Positions 32,639 to 43,651 of a stretch of 64,000 nt of DNA are shown one piece after another. The number at the start of each line of letters is the position of its first letter. Within the stretch, counting starts at the first letter, position 1. The position numbers were made by a program, and so were the translations under genes. The notes beneath the pieces are model-generated. The model worked only from the letters and a program-made list of their open reading frames with translations. It did not search any database and had not been told where the DNA came from. The DNA is from Ephemerocybe angulata (Eukaryota; Basidiomycota; Agaricomycetes; Agaricales; Psathyrellaceae), in NCBI GenBank assembly GCA_013368325.1, contig JAACJK010000172.1, positions 248,001 to 312,000 of the forward strand, read 5' to 3'.

Positions 32639-34676
32639 AATTCCTCGAGATTGTGGTGCAAGTGTGATAGAGGGGTCAGTGTTCACGTCAAGACTGTGTA
32701 GGCACTTCCGAGTCGACGCGTTTAGCAAAACAATAGGAGTGAGACACCGGAATGGATTTGCTGGTCCACATCAAACATGCGCGCCGCGCCGCGCCTTGCC
32801 CGACAAGCACGACAACCGGGAGTCGGGACTTGGATGTATTCTGGCTGTCACCGTGCATTCAGGGTCGCAAGTTGATTTTTACACCCTGTAGTATAAATCA
32901 AGTATAAATCTGTTCTCATGGAATCCGACAGTTATTCCTCAGTTCTCGCTCATCCCTCTGGGGCCATGCCCAGGTTCCGGTCTCCACTTCCAGAGCTCTA
33001 AATTTATGAGACAGCTAGCTATTCTACCGTCTCCAGATGCCTCTGCCAGCTATGGTGGCACGGTCTTGTCTAGTATGGCGGTGTACAGATACTGAGTCCG
33101 AAATGTTTACGCCAGTGACACAATGATCTGCTTGTCAGATATTAGTGGTTTGATATTCGCTTGCATTCCGCTAAACAAAATCTCACCATATCCCTGGGTT
33201 TTCATATCCTTATACTTGGGTGAGCCAGAGATCTGGGTCACCTCTGAATACAGAACCGACATCAGGGCGCTTCAGCTGGAATACGGCACCTGGAATCCGC
33301 GGATATATACCCTCCGAGTCCAAGTCAAAATGAATCTCGGGCCCTTGGGTAATTACGGGTACTTGTACAAAGGCTTTCACTCGCTCCCGATGTACGACGC
33401 AATGCATGTTTCGGCCTCTAGAGACTATGGTAGTCAATACAGGGAGTCCATATGGACCCACAAACTCATACAATTGGCAGCACAACAACCAAGCAACTGC
33501 AACTCGAGTCTCATCATGTACGGCCGTATTACCCGGTCACCATATACATATAATAAATCCCATGATGCTGTGAATTCCGAGCTCCGAGAGGGTACGTACG
33601 TACCTTGCCAGCCAGACTTCGCTCCAACCTCAGGGCAGAGTGCGGCGGTTCTGCTCTGATGTTGCTCTGTTGGTTCTATCGGCCATAAATCGGTAGGCTT
33701 AAAATGATCCCTTAAATCTTGTCAATTTAATCAAATTTAACATTGATATACTTTCCCTGCACTTTCCTTCACTTTCCCCACTTTCCCATTCAAATAGAAT
33801 AACAAATGCTGTTTGTGTTTCCCTCCCCATGTCTATCTCAGTTGCATCTCAGAGACGCATTAGATATCCAGACTCATGACTTAAGGTCCCAGTCATTGAG
33901 CTATGCGCTTTTCATATGCACTGCTACCTGCTATCACTCACAGCAAGGACAGGGTATAGTTGTTACGTTTGCGCACGAGTCTGCAAGTCTGTGCACTATG
34001 CCGGCTGCGCGGGTTGCCATAATCTATTCGGCTCACCTCTCGCGCAATCCGAACTGAGCCTACGACATCATAGCATGCCCTCTAGTGACGGCAGGCTATC
34101 CCGTGCCGGTTTGTCTAAAGTATACTGTGAGGCAGGGGGTTTGTCGTCGCACAGCCACATCCGTAAGCGCCCAAGTACAAGGTGGGCTTCATCAGCACTT
34201 CCCCAGAAGCACGGACTTTGGTAAGACTCACACATATGGTATTCCCCTAGGTATGGACTATGTACTTGTAGATACATACCCCATAAGACTTCCAAACTAA
34301 AATCTAGGGCCTGGCCCTCCAACTAGTCCACCAACCCCCGTTCAGATATGACTAAGGCGAAATTTGGACGTCCAAAAAATTTGGCCCTCCAAATTTCCTT
34401 CCCCAAGGCAAATTCGTAGCATTGCTCAAGGGTGTTCTTCAACATGGCTGCTTAGGTGCTTGACAAGGCGCTTCGCGCCTTTCACGGAGATTCCTTATGT
34501 GATGCGCGAGGAACTTGCCGTCAAATCAGCTCGGAATTTCTCGCATGCCTGATCTCGAACCACCGTGATTTCTCGCAAGCCTGATCTCGAACCACCGTGT
34601 GATACCGACCCTAGTTTCTGCCCAGCCAGATCTCGAATCGACTTTTAACGACATTTAACTCGGCCCGTTAAAATTA
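32639..34676. other. Gene-poor interval
   Basis: About 2 kb upstream of the Crypton gene. The 178-codon plus-strand frame at 33123-33659 has no family resemblance and no splice partners. Two near-identical 32-bp units lie in tandem at 34536-34567 and 34568-34599, just before the truncated F-box paralogue. Confidence 0.4.
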
Positions 34677-36290
34677 TGGGGGATTAGAGTCTTCATGCTC
34701 TGCATTCAGGATCTTTACTTCAACTCCTGTTCGGCCATTGAAAAGCGAGAAGGGTTTCCCCTATTCAGCCACCCCACTCTCTACACCAGTGTCTGCAAGC
34801 ATTGGGCGCAAATCGCTCTTTCCTCCCCCCAACTTTGGTCATTTATCATCGTCTTTGCTGTGATAGATCGGCCAAGAATTGTGACCGGAGGCATTCCCGA
34901 TGGGAAGCCCACGTCCGTTACATTCCTCCCTCCCCTACCAGTGGTCCGAAGGTCGATCGAACTGTCAAAGACATCGTCGTTGGCGTTCTCCGTGAGGCCC
35001 TGGCACGAGATTATGTGGAAATATCCGAACGATTTATACACGCAAGCTGTCAAGCCGATGCTTGAGGAGATCTTCGTACCACATCATACTCGATGGCGCA
35101 GAGTTGCCCTCCAGTGGTGTCCCCAGGATGATTTCCCATTCCTCCTCGACAAAGTTCCTTCCTTTCCAGCCCTGGAACACTTAGCCCTCGGCGACTCTCC
35201 GTTTTCAACAGGACCGCCACACGAGGATTATGCGGCCGGCGCTATCCACATTCTCTCTACTGCACCACAGCTTAACAGTCTCGAAATAGACTTCTTTATT
35301 TACCAGCCATACAGTGACTTCTTACCAGGAGACACTTGCCCTCGCATCATGGCAGTCATCCCCTGGGAGCGTTTAACTAGGCTTTCGCTCCAGTTGGGCA
35401 AGTTGGATGTCTTGGCTGCCCTCAACCTCCTTGGTGAGCAATGTCCAAACCTCAAGGACCTGGAGGTAACCGTGGATCACGTAATCAACCTTGACCCCGA
35501 GGTCGTCCTGCCCAAGGTCTGCCACAACCACCTGGAAGAGCTCGCGTTCATGTTTCCGGATTATCCCAGCTGTACCGCGGTCCTTAACCAACTCACGCTC
35601 CCAAATATCCGATCGATTCAGCTTCCTTCCGCGAGTCATCAAGACTCCGAGGAGGTCATCCGGAACGCGCTGGTTGAATCATTCCAGAAACTCATACAAC
35701 GGTCAGCATGTCAACTCCGGAAATTATACTACTCAGCATCAATCCACACCCCACACGACTTCGAGTCGACGCTGATGATGCTCCGAAGTGTGTCAAGCTC
35801 ACTGGAAGAACTCGAAATAGAGGCACAGGGCGTCGATATCCTCGCCGATGCATTGTCCGTCCCCGCCGATGCCGACCTAAGAGATATCCTCTGCCCCCGA
35901 CTAAGGTTCGTTAAATTCGACCTCCGCAACATGACTGCCTCCCCAAACGTCGTAGACATGGTTCGGTCCCGCTGGAACCCGCCTTCGCATCTCGGCGTGT
36001 CGAGATTACAAGAGCTCGACATCTACGTCACTTTAAACGAAGAATTGGGCGAGGCCACCGAGTCGGATTGGGATCCACCTAATCCGCTGGCTCTTCGGGA
36101 GACTATTGAGGGGCTCCGAGCCCTTGCGCGAGACAGCGCCGCCAACCCTTTTGGAGCGAACGCTTGGCCTCAAGTCATTCGAGTTGGGTCGTTGGTGCAT
36201 AGCGACACCGAGGATGATGCAGATGGTCAGTACACTTACCTCGACACATCTTCAACAGACCCAGGTACCCCGCGATTTCATCCTTGGTGA
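34677..36290 (+). CDS. F-box-like protein, N-terminally shortened paralogue
   Basis: Open frame from ATG 34677 (537 residues) or 34695. It is a clear paralogue of the gene at 20903-22590: shared blocks include SVCKHWAQIALSSPQLWSF, FVPHHTRWRR, AVIPWERLTRLSL, SSSLEELEIEA and YTYLDTSSTDPG. The F-box starts only at VFMLCIQ, so the first helix (the LPxE part that contacts Skp1) is missing. The upstream DNA is unrelated to the other copy and has a tandem 32-bp repeat. Either an upstream exon exists that I cannot see, or this is a 5'-truncated duplicate. The remaining Leu-rich repeat-like region is intact. Confidence 0.65.
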   Translation, partial: WGIRVFMLCIQDLYFNSCSAIEKREGFPLFSHPTLYTSVCKHWAQIALSSPQLWSFIIVFAVIDRPRIVTGGIPDGKPTSVTFLPPLPVVRRSIELSKTSSLAFSVRPWHEIMWKYPNDLYTQAVKPMLEEIFVPHHTRWRRVALQWCPQDDFPFLLDKVPSFPALEHLALGDSPFSTGPPHEDYAAGAIHILSTAPQLNSLEIDFFIYQPYSDFLPGDTCPRIMAVIPWERLTRLSLQLGKLDVLAALNLLGEQCPNLKDLEVTVDHVINLDPEVVLPKVCHNHLEELAFMFPDYPSCTAVLNQLTLPNIRSIQLPSASHQDSEEVIRNALVESFQKLIQRSACQLRKLYYSASIHTPHDFESTLMMLRSVSSSLEELEIEAQGVDILADALSVPADADLRDILCPRLRFVKFDLRNMTASPNVVDMVRSRWNPPSHLGVSRLQELDIYVTLNEELGEATESDWDPPNPLALRETIEGLRALARDSAANPFGANAWPQVIRVGSLVHSDTEDDADGQYTYLDTSSTDPGTPRFHPW

Positions 36291-36451
36291 CTGGAATACC
36301 CGAGTTACTGTCAAATATCATATTTGTATCCATTATATGTACTAGTAGATAGTTTAACTCGGTCTGCGACTGGGGCATATATCGAGGAATGTGGAAATAG
36401 ATTGAACCGTTCAGAGGGGTTCCACATGTACATGTTTGGTTGCCTTCACAG

Positions 36452-37883
36452 CTATGCCCTGGAAGGCTCCTTGGACACCTGAGCGAAGAACTCAACGACC
36501 CGGCTAAAGCACTCCCCAGGGTTCGGTCTACTGTCAGAGATGTAGTCCGGAAGCGTTGACCCCTGCTCCACCGCTTTGGCCACGAAGCTCAACACAGATA
36601 GACAGATCTCATGCCTCCTCGTCAAGGTCGCATCTTTCCATGGACCGGGACCGGCAGTAGTAATCAGGTATAGCATGGCTTGGAGGTGCTGCTTAGATGG
36701 ATGCGGCGCGCCATATAGCGATTCCATGGAGTTGACCAGAGCTTGAAGGGGGATAATCCTGAGACGGACAAGATCGCCTATGAGTCTGGACAAATTGAGT
36801 CCGCCCATGACTCTCAGAGTTCGAGTCTCAAGGTAACTCTCAATGTAATTTTGCTAAAGAGTGACTCGGTTAGCATTTTCAAACCCTGAGAAATGAGGAA
36901 GAAGAGCTCACCTTCCATGAGGTGGTGAAAACTCTTTGGCAATCCGCCGACAAAATGCGGACAAGGCGTTTGTGACTAGATTGGTCACAGCTAAATGCAG
37001 CAAGAATGTCCCCCACGAAGTGCGGCAGGTTATCCTCGTTGCTGTCATACAGCTCAATGGTTCTTATTAAAACCGCATTGCAGAGCTGCTTTAAATCCTC
37101 CTCAGCCCATGAAGCAGGGTTTCCTTGCAAGTAGACCACTCGCTCTGCAAACCACTTTCGCCGAATTTCATCTATAGCGCCCGTTCCACGCCAGAAAGCC
37201 CGCAACCATACAGGTTCTCCGGTCCCGCCTATATGCTTAGCAATACAGTCAGAGAAGCCATTCTCCCCTCTATTGCCTTGTTTGACGGCTCCAAGCCTCT
37301 CAGCGAGGGGAGGGAGTTTGCAATCCGAGCTGCACCAGACGTTCGAATCGTCAAGCGACAGGGCATGCCACTTGCAGGAGAGCGCGGGGTTCTCGCGGAG
37401 GAGTCCTGGCGGTGTAGCCAGCAGCAGACCATATTCGCTCTCCGACTCCGGGTCCATGTCGGAAGAAGAGGCGCCTAGAGGAGAACACGAAGGACCAGGG
37501 TGCGACCAGAAACGAACGCAGTCCTCCAGAGTCAGCCGTTGGGGAATATCGAGGGTCACAGCCCCTGTTGTCTTCCTAGAGTACAGGATAGTTTGGTTTG
37601 CGGCATTCGCTGCCTTTCCAGTTGTGCGATAGTCGCCCACGGCAGTGTCCCACTCTCTATCTTCAACAGCTGGGTACGGCTTGAAACCCGTGTTCTCGGC
37701 ACTGGTCATGAGGTTCTTGGAGACTGCATCGAAGTGGCAGTTGGATAGAGCAACTGGATCATCACTGTACGGGAGGTCAGGGTGCGGCTGAAGGGGGTGC
37801 CTAAGTCGCTGGGGGTTTCCGAGGACAGATGCCCAAGGGAGGGAACGCGCGGAGCCAGCAGTCAAGTGAGACGAAGGCTGCAT
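36452..37883 (-). CDS. Unknown protein, possibly MIF4G-like helical repeat
   Basis: Two exons, 37883-36912 and 36853-36452, 457 residues; the 58-nt intron (gtgagc...ctttag) joins TTSWK to QNYIESYLETRTLRVMGG in frame. The C-terminal half is helical. LNLSRLIGDLVRLRIIPLQA followed by LQAMLYLITTAGPGPWKD resembles the part of MIF4G-type HEAT domains where one helix pair ends in IGELF-like sequence. A comparable pattern occurs in the gene at 38910-40360. The N-terminal half has no recognisable domain (SNCHFDAVSKN, TLEDCVRFWSH). A role in translation or RNA binding would be only inference from this weak resemblance. Confidence 0.5.
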
Positions 37884-38909
37884 TGCGTGTTCCTTTCAAA
37901 AAGAGAGTGTGCGGGTGGTGGTAGTGAGCCAGTGCAGATTCAGTGGGTTTATATATGTCCTACACTTTCCACAGACCATTATGCCCCAATCGTCACGAAC
38001 GACGCCGAGGGCTTTGTGCAGCTTGGACGATGGTACACCGCACATCAGGTGGTTCATGAAAGGGGAGGAAGGCGGGAGGGAAGACACAATGAGTTCGAGC
38101 GCGAGCTTGTACCAAGTTGGCAATGGAAGGTAAGAATCATGAATGGCTGGCATTGTGTAGCTCGTTGGCAGAAAGCATCGTCGTGGCGACCGTGCATGCC
38201 TCAAGAGGGACTTTATGAGGGCTTTGAATACGGTCGTAAGGCCAATCCTAGGAGGTAGGACTGCCAAAGCATGTCAGAGAATGGATATGGCGGGGGATTG
38301 TGAGCGAGATGAGCGAAGCAACAGCTTCTCGGGATTGGCGCCCAGCAGCCAACGGAGTCTATTGTCTGGTGCCGAATCTTGTCACTCAGCTCGGCAAACT
38401 CCGTAGGCGCCCGCTCGACACAGCCGCCACATGGCCTGTGCGCGTTTCATCCTCCCTTCCGATTCCCAACATCGCCTTGCAAAGCTCGCGGCAGTTCTTT
38501 CGGTGCGGATTCTCGCCGTGGACTGACGTAGAATACCTACTGGCCACGGCCATTATGGTATCCGGTACCGATGCCCCGTTTCCACACAGTGGACAAACAC
38601 AACAGATGGTATTGTTCTTCAAATAGGGGATAGTAAGTCGTCGGGGTAGGGGAAGAAGGATAATAAGGTGAGTTCTGAGGCTTTCACAAGGTGCTCAGAG
38701 AAGTCCAATTCGTGACAAGGGCTGCTAAGATACGGACAAAACCATTGTTGCGACAGGCGCTAAAACTGGGAGTGCAGTGCTGTTGCCAACCTATGCATTA
38801 CCAAATGCATCCATGATTGCTGTCGGGCGGTGCGCCTTATAAACAATGCACATAATGGACATTGTTGAGCATCAACACCCCATCTGAGCTTGGACCACAT
38901 CCACCAGTT
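37884..38909. other. Intergenic, no gene supported
   Basis: About 1 kb. A minus-strand frame (38386-38622) carries a CPLCG string and a second minus frame (37896-38267) ends near a CGKC string; they are in different frames with no junction I trust, so they are left unassigned. Confidence 0.35.
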
Positions 38910-40360
38910 ATGAACCGAACCAGCCACCCGCCTGCCACTATCATCACCATGTCAAGACCCCCTGCAAGTGCAACAGATGCCCTTGTCGCCTCGCCCTCGC
39001 CGATTCTATACAACTCTTCAAATTCTGGGCTCTTCGACTCGCGGAGAGGAAGAAGCGCTTCTGTTTCCTCAACAACGTCTCACTTCGACGACTCACAGTC
39101 CTCCGCCACCTCCTCCTCCTCCCTGTCCAGCATCGAGGACGACGAAGTGAAGAACCTATGGAGCACCTTGCCAAATGTGAACGTTCCTCTCGGCGATGTC
39201 AAATGTATCGAGATTCCCCTGAAATCGACTTTTGGAGTGCGCCCATCGCGGAGGGCTTCCCTGGCCTCTTCAGAACAGCTTGACCCCACAGCCACGCCCT
39301 TCGTCCCTGGCGGCACCCTTTCGGGACAGACAACACCCGTGAAAGATGCGATGCAGACAGACTACTATTACGACTCGAAGGAAGAAAAGCTCGACCACCT
39401 ACCCCCGCCACACAGTGTCGAGACCGAATACATGCATCCTCCTGGCCTTCCAATCCCTGCACACAGCACCCCCAATACCGCTCATCCAGATACACGCCTT
39501 GAGTATCCTCAACCCCTTCCGGAAGAGATGTACCAAATCCCAGTTTGGATGACATTCTTCAACCAGGGCACGAGTCTCGAAGCCGCAACCAACCTGTACC
39601 TCCTCAGGCTCAACGCAGAGGCGGCCGTGACCTCCGTCCCCAACTGGTCCGACGAAGAGATCCTTTACTTTGCAAGTCAGTTCCCAAGCAAGGCCTACAC
39701 GACCGTCAATGCGAGTGAATACCCGATTGCCCTCTTCGCATTCGCGGTGTACAAAGCGTTCGAAACCACACGCGGAGACATCGCGGCGCAGCAGTTTATG
39801 TGGGGGCTGAGAGAGCATTCTCTACACGCTTTCATGAATTCTTGGGATTCGGTAAGATCATCATTTCTCTCTTGTACTACAGATCATCGTTGTGACACTC
39901 GAATCGCTTCCTTCATTGTCAGAATTCTCTGAAGCCGGAGCTACACCTTGAAAATGGCCTGGGCTCCCACGTCTTCTCCTCACTCTACGTCGCCAGGCTT
40001 ATCGGGGATCTCTTCAGCCAGGGGCTCCTCTCGAAGGAGCACGTAAACTCCTGCATCTCAAAACTGCTGGAAACACCATATTCTGAAGAACATATCGTTG
40101 CTCTGGGTCACCTCGTGGTGCAGTCGGGCGCCGAGCTTTGGATGAGCGAGGACATGAAGCTCGATACAAAGGCGTTCAAAAAGTTCATGGCGCAGTTGAG
40201 CGGCGCGTCGAAGAACGTGATCAAGATCGCGGAGAAGAAAAAGACGGCGAGTTCGCTGATCGCAGAGAACACGCAAGCCCCTGGATACTCTACAGGGTGG
40301 GTTGCTTTCGTAAGACAGAACTGGGATTCTTGGCTGGAGTACTATAAAGACTACTGGTAA
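38910..40360 (+). CDS. Probable MIF4G-like domain protein
   Basis: Two exons, 38910-39851 and 39923-40360, 459 residues; 71-nt intron. The ATG at 38949 (caccATGtc) has a better context and would remove 13 residues. The first 200 residues are Ser/Thr-rich and probably disordered, with phosphorylatable runs (SSTTSHFDDSQSSATSSSS) and short hydrophobic motifs. The C-terminal half is helical: VPNWSDEEILYFASQFPSKA, then after the intron LHLENGLGSHVFSSLYVARL followed by IGDLFSQGLLSKEHVNSCIS. This last block matches the MIF4G pattern in which a helix with R-x-IGELF precedes a cysteine-containing helix. Ends in Trp/Tyr-rich sequence. I infer an RNA/translation-factor scaffold, with moderate doubt. Confidence 0.6.
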
Positions 40361-41674
40361 GCGTGTTTCCCTTCGACAACCGATCCGTTGCTGATAGCGA
40401 CACCCCTTTGATGTTCATTCAGAAATCTGAGATCTGACTCCTGCCACTACATGAACTGTGTTCCTTCGTTGACGTGCCCTTCTGAATCGTAGATGGAATG
40501 TGTTATCGTAAATACCAGGTTAACATTCTGATAATGAACCCTCTCCATCGTCCACTGTCAAAAAGCCTAGTGAGCTCGATCTGAGATCTGAGTGCCGGAG
40601 GAGCTGCTATTTGTCGTTGATCAAGCATCCCCTGCAGGTGTTCATATGCATGTTAACACTAATTGCCCAGGGCTCATAATCGGAGACGAGCGCCCAGGCT
40701 CTCTTAGCCGATCCTCGGCGCTTAAATACTTCCGCTAGAATAGCCGCATGTTGCAGCTGTATGTAGGTAAGCCGGCCCGATCTATTTCAAGCTTCTCTCG
40801 CCACTCAAAGCTACTTATAGGCTATCTGGTGCATGTCGCCTCCAGGCATTTTACGTGTCGTTTTGGGGACCTTTCGAACTTCTCGCTAGCAAAAGCTACC
40901 AGCTCGGAGTATTGGCACGGTGACCAGTGCCAAGACATTCAAAGTGAGGTAGATAACGCAGGAAGTCATGGAATAGAAGGACGTAAGAGATAAGACCTAC
41001 GTCCAGACGCGGTCCCCTAGACCTCCAACGTACTGATTGGCCGGCTACCCCACTGAAGTAGACTCACTTCAAGCTGAGGGTAGTAGACCGGAATGTATGG
41101 CACGAGAGCAAGCTAGCCTAACATACGGCTTAGAACGTATCTCCCTTCAACCGACTAAATCGCCTTCGAAAACCCCCGCCAAGAACGAGGATCTTGATCC
41201 ACGACCTGTCCACGCACACGCTCTCGGCGTGAGGAGGATCGAAGCCACCCTACAAGTACTAGGTAAAGCCTAATGCTACAACGGTCACATTTAATTGATG
41301 ATCCCAATGTCCGTTACTCGTCCGACGGTCCATCCGCCTTGCCCATATCGCGCTTTATTATCGACGCCAGATCGCCGCTGCCTGCCTGCGTCGCATGTGT
41401 CCGTCCATGACGGTCTGCTGGTCTCGCACGGCCGGTGTGGCTTTAGTGTGCTAAGCAATACCTGACGGGCACCAAGAAGTTAGCCTAGCCCGCGAGTCGA
41501 CGTGCTGGGCAGCTGCACCCTTGCTTCCCTCACGCCACTTCCCTCAATCGTCTCTGCATCCACTGGCCACCCATTCCGTATTTTCTCAAGTCTCCTGAAT
41601 CTTCACTCAGACGAGCGACTGGACGGTATTCCCGCAGTTTTTTGGTCGATACGCGCATCTATCTGTTCGCCAAT
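40361..41674. other. Intergenic, no gene seen
   Basis: 1.3 kb without convincing coding frames, structural RNA or repeats. It lies between a host-like gene and a membrane-protein fragment. Confidence 0.4.
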
Positions 41675-42241
41675 ATGATAGCCTTCGAGAGGCGCAATGG
41701 AACGGAATCGACAATCACATTGCCCAAGAGCGCCATCCGCGTCGACCGAAGCACACGCACGGTCGTCGGCGCCTCCATAGGCAGCGTCGTCGCAGTCGTG
41801 CTCATCGTCGTCGCAACACTTCTGTGGCGGCAGTATCGCCGCGTGCGCAACCACTCCCAGAACGCTATGCTGGAGGGGGAGGTACATGACGGGAACATGG
41901 AGACAGGAAAGGGGCAGAGCGAGACGTTGGACCCGGCACGGACTTCGAGTGGAGAGAGGCCGCCTTCGCGTACGTTCAAGCCGACAGGGCTTGCCATTGT
42001 TCGACTAGCTAATGGATTTGGGTTCTCGCACGCCACAGTGTACTCCAACCGGCCCCTGTCTGACCCTTTCGCAGCGGAAGTGAAGACTATAGGTTCGCAA
42101 GCCGCCTCTATGCACTCCCCTGTAACGACACCGCATAAACAAGAGTTTTCGTACTCAGACATCCAATACCCTCCCCCCACAACAACTGTTGAGCCGAAGG
42201 AAGTAGGCATGACCAACGCTTATGGCTCCCCTATACTCTGA
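41675..42241 (+). CDS. Single-pass membrane protein, ectodomain missing
   Basis: 188 residues from the ATG at 41675. One transmembrane helix is plain (residues about 29-53, TVVGASIGSVVAVVLIVVAT followed by LLWRQYRRVR), with a basic stop-transfer sequence and a 130-residue Ser/Pro-rich tail ending YPPPTTTVEPKEVGM and AYGSPIL. This is the layout of the C-terminal part of common basidiomycete cell-surface proteins (Ser/Thr-rich ectodomain, one helix, cytoplasmic tail). Here the ectodomain and signal peptide are absent: upstream DNA has no matching frame. It is either the last exon of a gene whose 5' part I cannot see or a truncated copy. Confidence 0.5.
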   Translation: MIAFERRNGTESTITLPKSAIRVDRSTRTVVGASIGSVVAVVLIVVATLLWRQYRRVRNHSQNAMLEGEVHDGNMETGKGQSETLDPARTSSGERPPSRTFKPTGLAIVRLANGFGFSHATVYSNRPLSDPFAAEVKTIGSQAASMHSPVTTPHKQEFSYSDIQYPPPTTTVEPKEVGMTNAYGSPIL

Positions 42242-42350
42242 CTTTCATCCACCCATTCTTCTCTTGTATTCCTAATCCAGCTAATTTTGTTCACCTTCCC
42301 TTTATTTCACGCATATCTCATATTAGGGGGGGTCAGATATCGGTTTTGAA

Positions 42351-42446
42351 CGTCGATTTTGCGAGTCGATTTTGGAAGAGGTTGGGCAAAATCGACAGCG
42401 CAAAATCGACCCGTTGCAAAAGCGGCTCCAGAGCCGCTTTTGCAAC
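42351..42446. repeat. Nested inverted repeats / hairpins
   Basis: A 16-bp perfect hairpin with a 2-nt loop, gttgcaaaagcggctc (42413-42428) and gagccgcttttgcaac (42431-42446), follows a second imperfect inverted pair (about 42351-42374 with 42387-42410) built from gtcgattttgcg-like strings. Located 170-265 bp before the start codon of the Myb/SANT-like gene. Confidence 0.75.
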
Positions 42447-42614
42447 GCTTTGGAATCCAAAATCGACCGTCCGCGCGTGATGGATAGGATAAGTTAATTA
42501 AATAATTGATTGGTCAGCATAGAAAATATCTTTTAATTGGTCACGTCGCGTCGCGCCAATTTATTTTGCTTGTCTCTGTTCTCCTCTCTCGTCTACGACC
42601 GCTGCAGCACCGAA

Positions 42615-43515
42615 ATGCCCCCGCGTAAGAAGAAAGAACCCAAGAATCAATCTGGTGAGGCCGCTAAGGCTGAACCACCCAACGAGAACACCGATAAACC
42701 GAAGAAGCGAGCAAGCCGTGCAGGGCGCACCAAGTCTAAGCCAGCTGCTGACACTGCCCAAGCCCAAGACGACGCAGATGATTCGGACGTAAAGATAGTG
42801 TATGTACTATGACTATGCTCTTTGATTCATGCTCACAGCAGCCTTCAGCTGGACCCAGAAGCTCTCCGAGTCTCTGATCACCATCATCAATGAAAACAAC
42901 GAGATCAAGCAAGGGCTCTTTCCGGGCGTTGGCGGGAATCTTTCTACTCAAAAGGGTGGGGGGCAGCCGAAGACTCACTGGCACTGGCAGGTTGCCCTCG
43001 GGCTGTTCCAGGACCACGAAGACTACGGGAGCAGCTTCCAGGTTGCGTTGGATGAGTGTGCCGATGGTGGCACTGCCCTTCAAGGCAAATGGTCTGACAA
43101 GATCAAGAACCGTATTAAATGGTGCGTCTTTCTCGAACGGCTACCCCCCGGGCCCCGTTGGCCAAGCTGACCTTGAACATGCATAGGATGACCGACAGAA
43201 CCACAGAGACCAATAAGGAGATGGCTTCCACTGGCGCTGGCATCACCGCCGAAGATCAGATCGACTGGGACGACGACAGTGAACTCACAAACAAATGGGG
43301 TCAGTAGCCAGTCTTCTGCTTCGTAACGAGACTAACCATTTTCGGTAGATGTCATCCGAAAGAAGTACCCATGGTACTTCGACATGAAGGACCTCATTGC
43401 CGACCGCCCAAGCAGGAACCCCGTCGGCTTAGGGCATAGTGGCACAAAGCTCGACCTTACGGTGCTCCAGAACGCCGGGAATAGCACAGTGCAACATGTC
43501 AATGACATGATCTAG
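42615..43515 (+). CDS. Myb/SANT-like DNA-binding protein of a repetitive basidiomycete family
   Basis: Coding blocks 42615-about 42795, about 42839-43121, 43187-43300 and 43350-43515. The N-terminus is Lys/Arg-rich (MPPRKKKEPK, KPKKRASRAGRTKSK). The core is SWTQKLSESLITIINENNEI, KQGLFPGVGG, GQPKTHWHWQVALGLFQDHE, then KWSDKIKNRIKW, resembling a Myb/SANT-like trihelix in which three tryptophan-centred helices contact DNA. It continues STGAGITAEDQIDWDDD and YPWYFDMKDLIADRP. The last two introns (gtgcgt...gcatag and gtcagt...ggtag) splice cleanly. The first junction does not: every donor after DDSDVKIV is in the wrong phase, so there may be a frame error or a separate start at 42829. Similar proteins are numerous in Agaricomycetes. 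An element-associated role is inference. Confidence 0.65.
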
Positions 43516-43577
43516 ATGACTCAAGTGGGCGTGCCTGTGCGGCATCAGTGATGGCTCAAGTGAGCTCACCTGAGTTT

Positions 43578-43651
43578 CCGTCACTGACATGCGTCGCATG
43601 GCTCAGGTGAGTTACCCCTCACCTGAGCCATGCGACGCATGTCAGTGACGG
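43578..43651. repeat. 33-bp perfect inverted repeat with 8-nt loop
   Basis: Arms 43578-43610 and 43619-43651 are exact reverse complements (arm begins ccgtcactgacatgcg, ends ggctcaggtga); the loop is gttacccc. It begins 62 bp after the stop of the Myb/SANT-like gene. It could act as a transcription terminator, a recombination remnant or an element end. Confidence 0.9.

Noticed and set aside
33123..33659. 178-codon plus-strand frame
   Set aside because: No recognisable motif, no splice context, located in gene-poor repetitive DNA.
38386..38622. Minus-strand frame with CPLCG, considered as a zinc-finger gene
   Set aside because: Only one Cys pair is visible and it cannot be joined to neighbouring frames by a credible splice.
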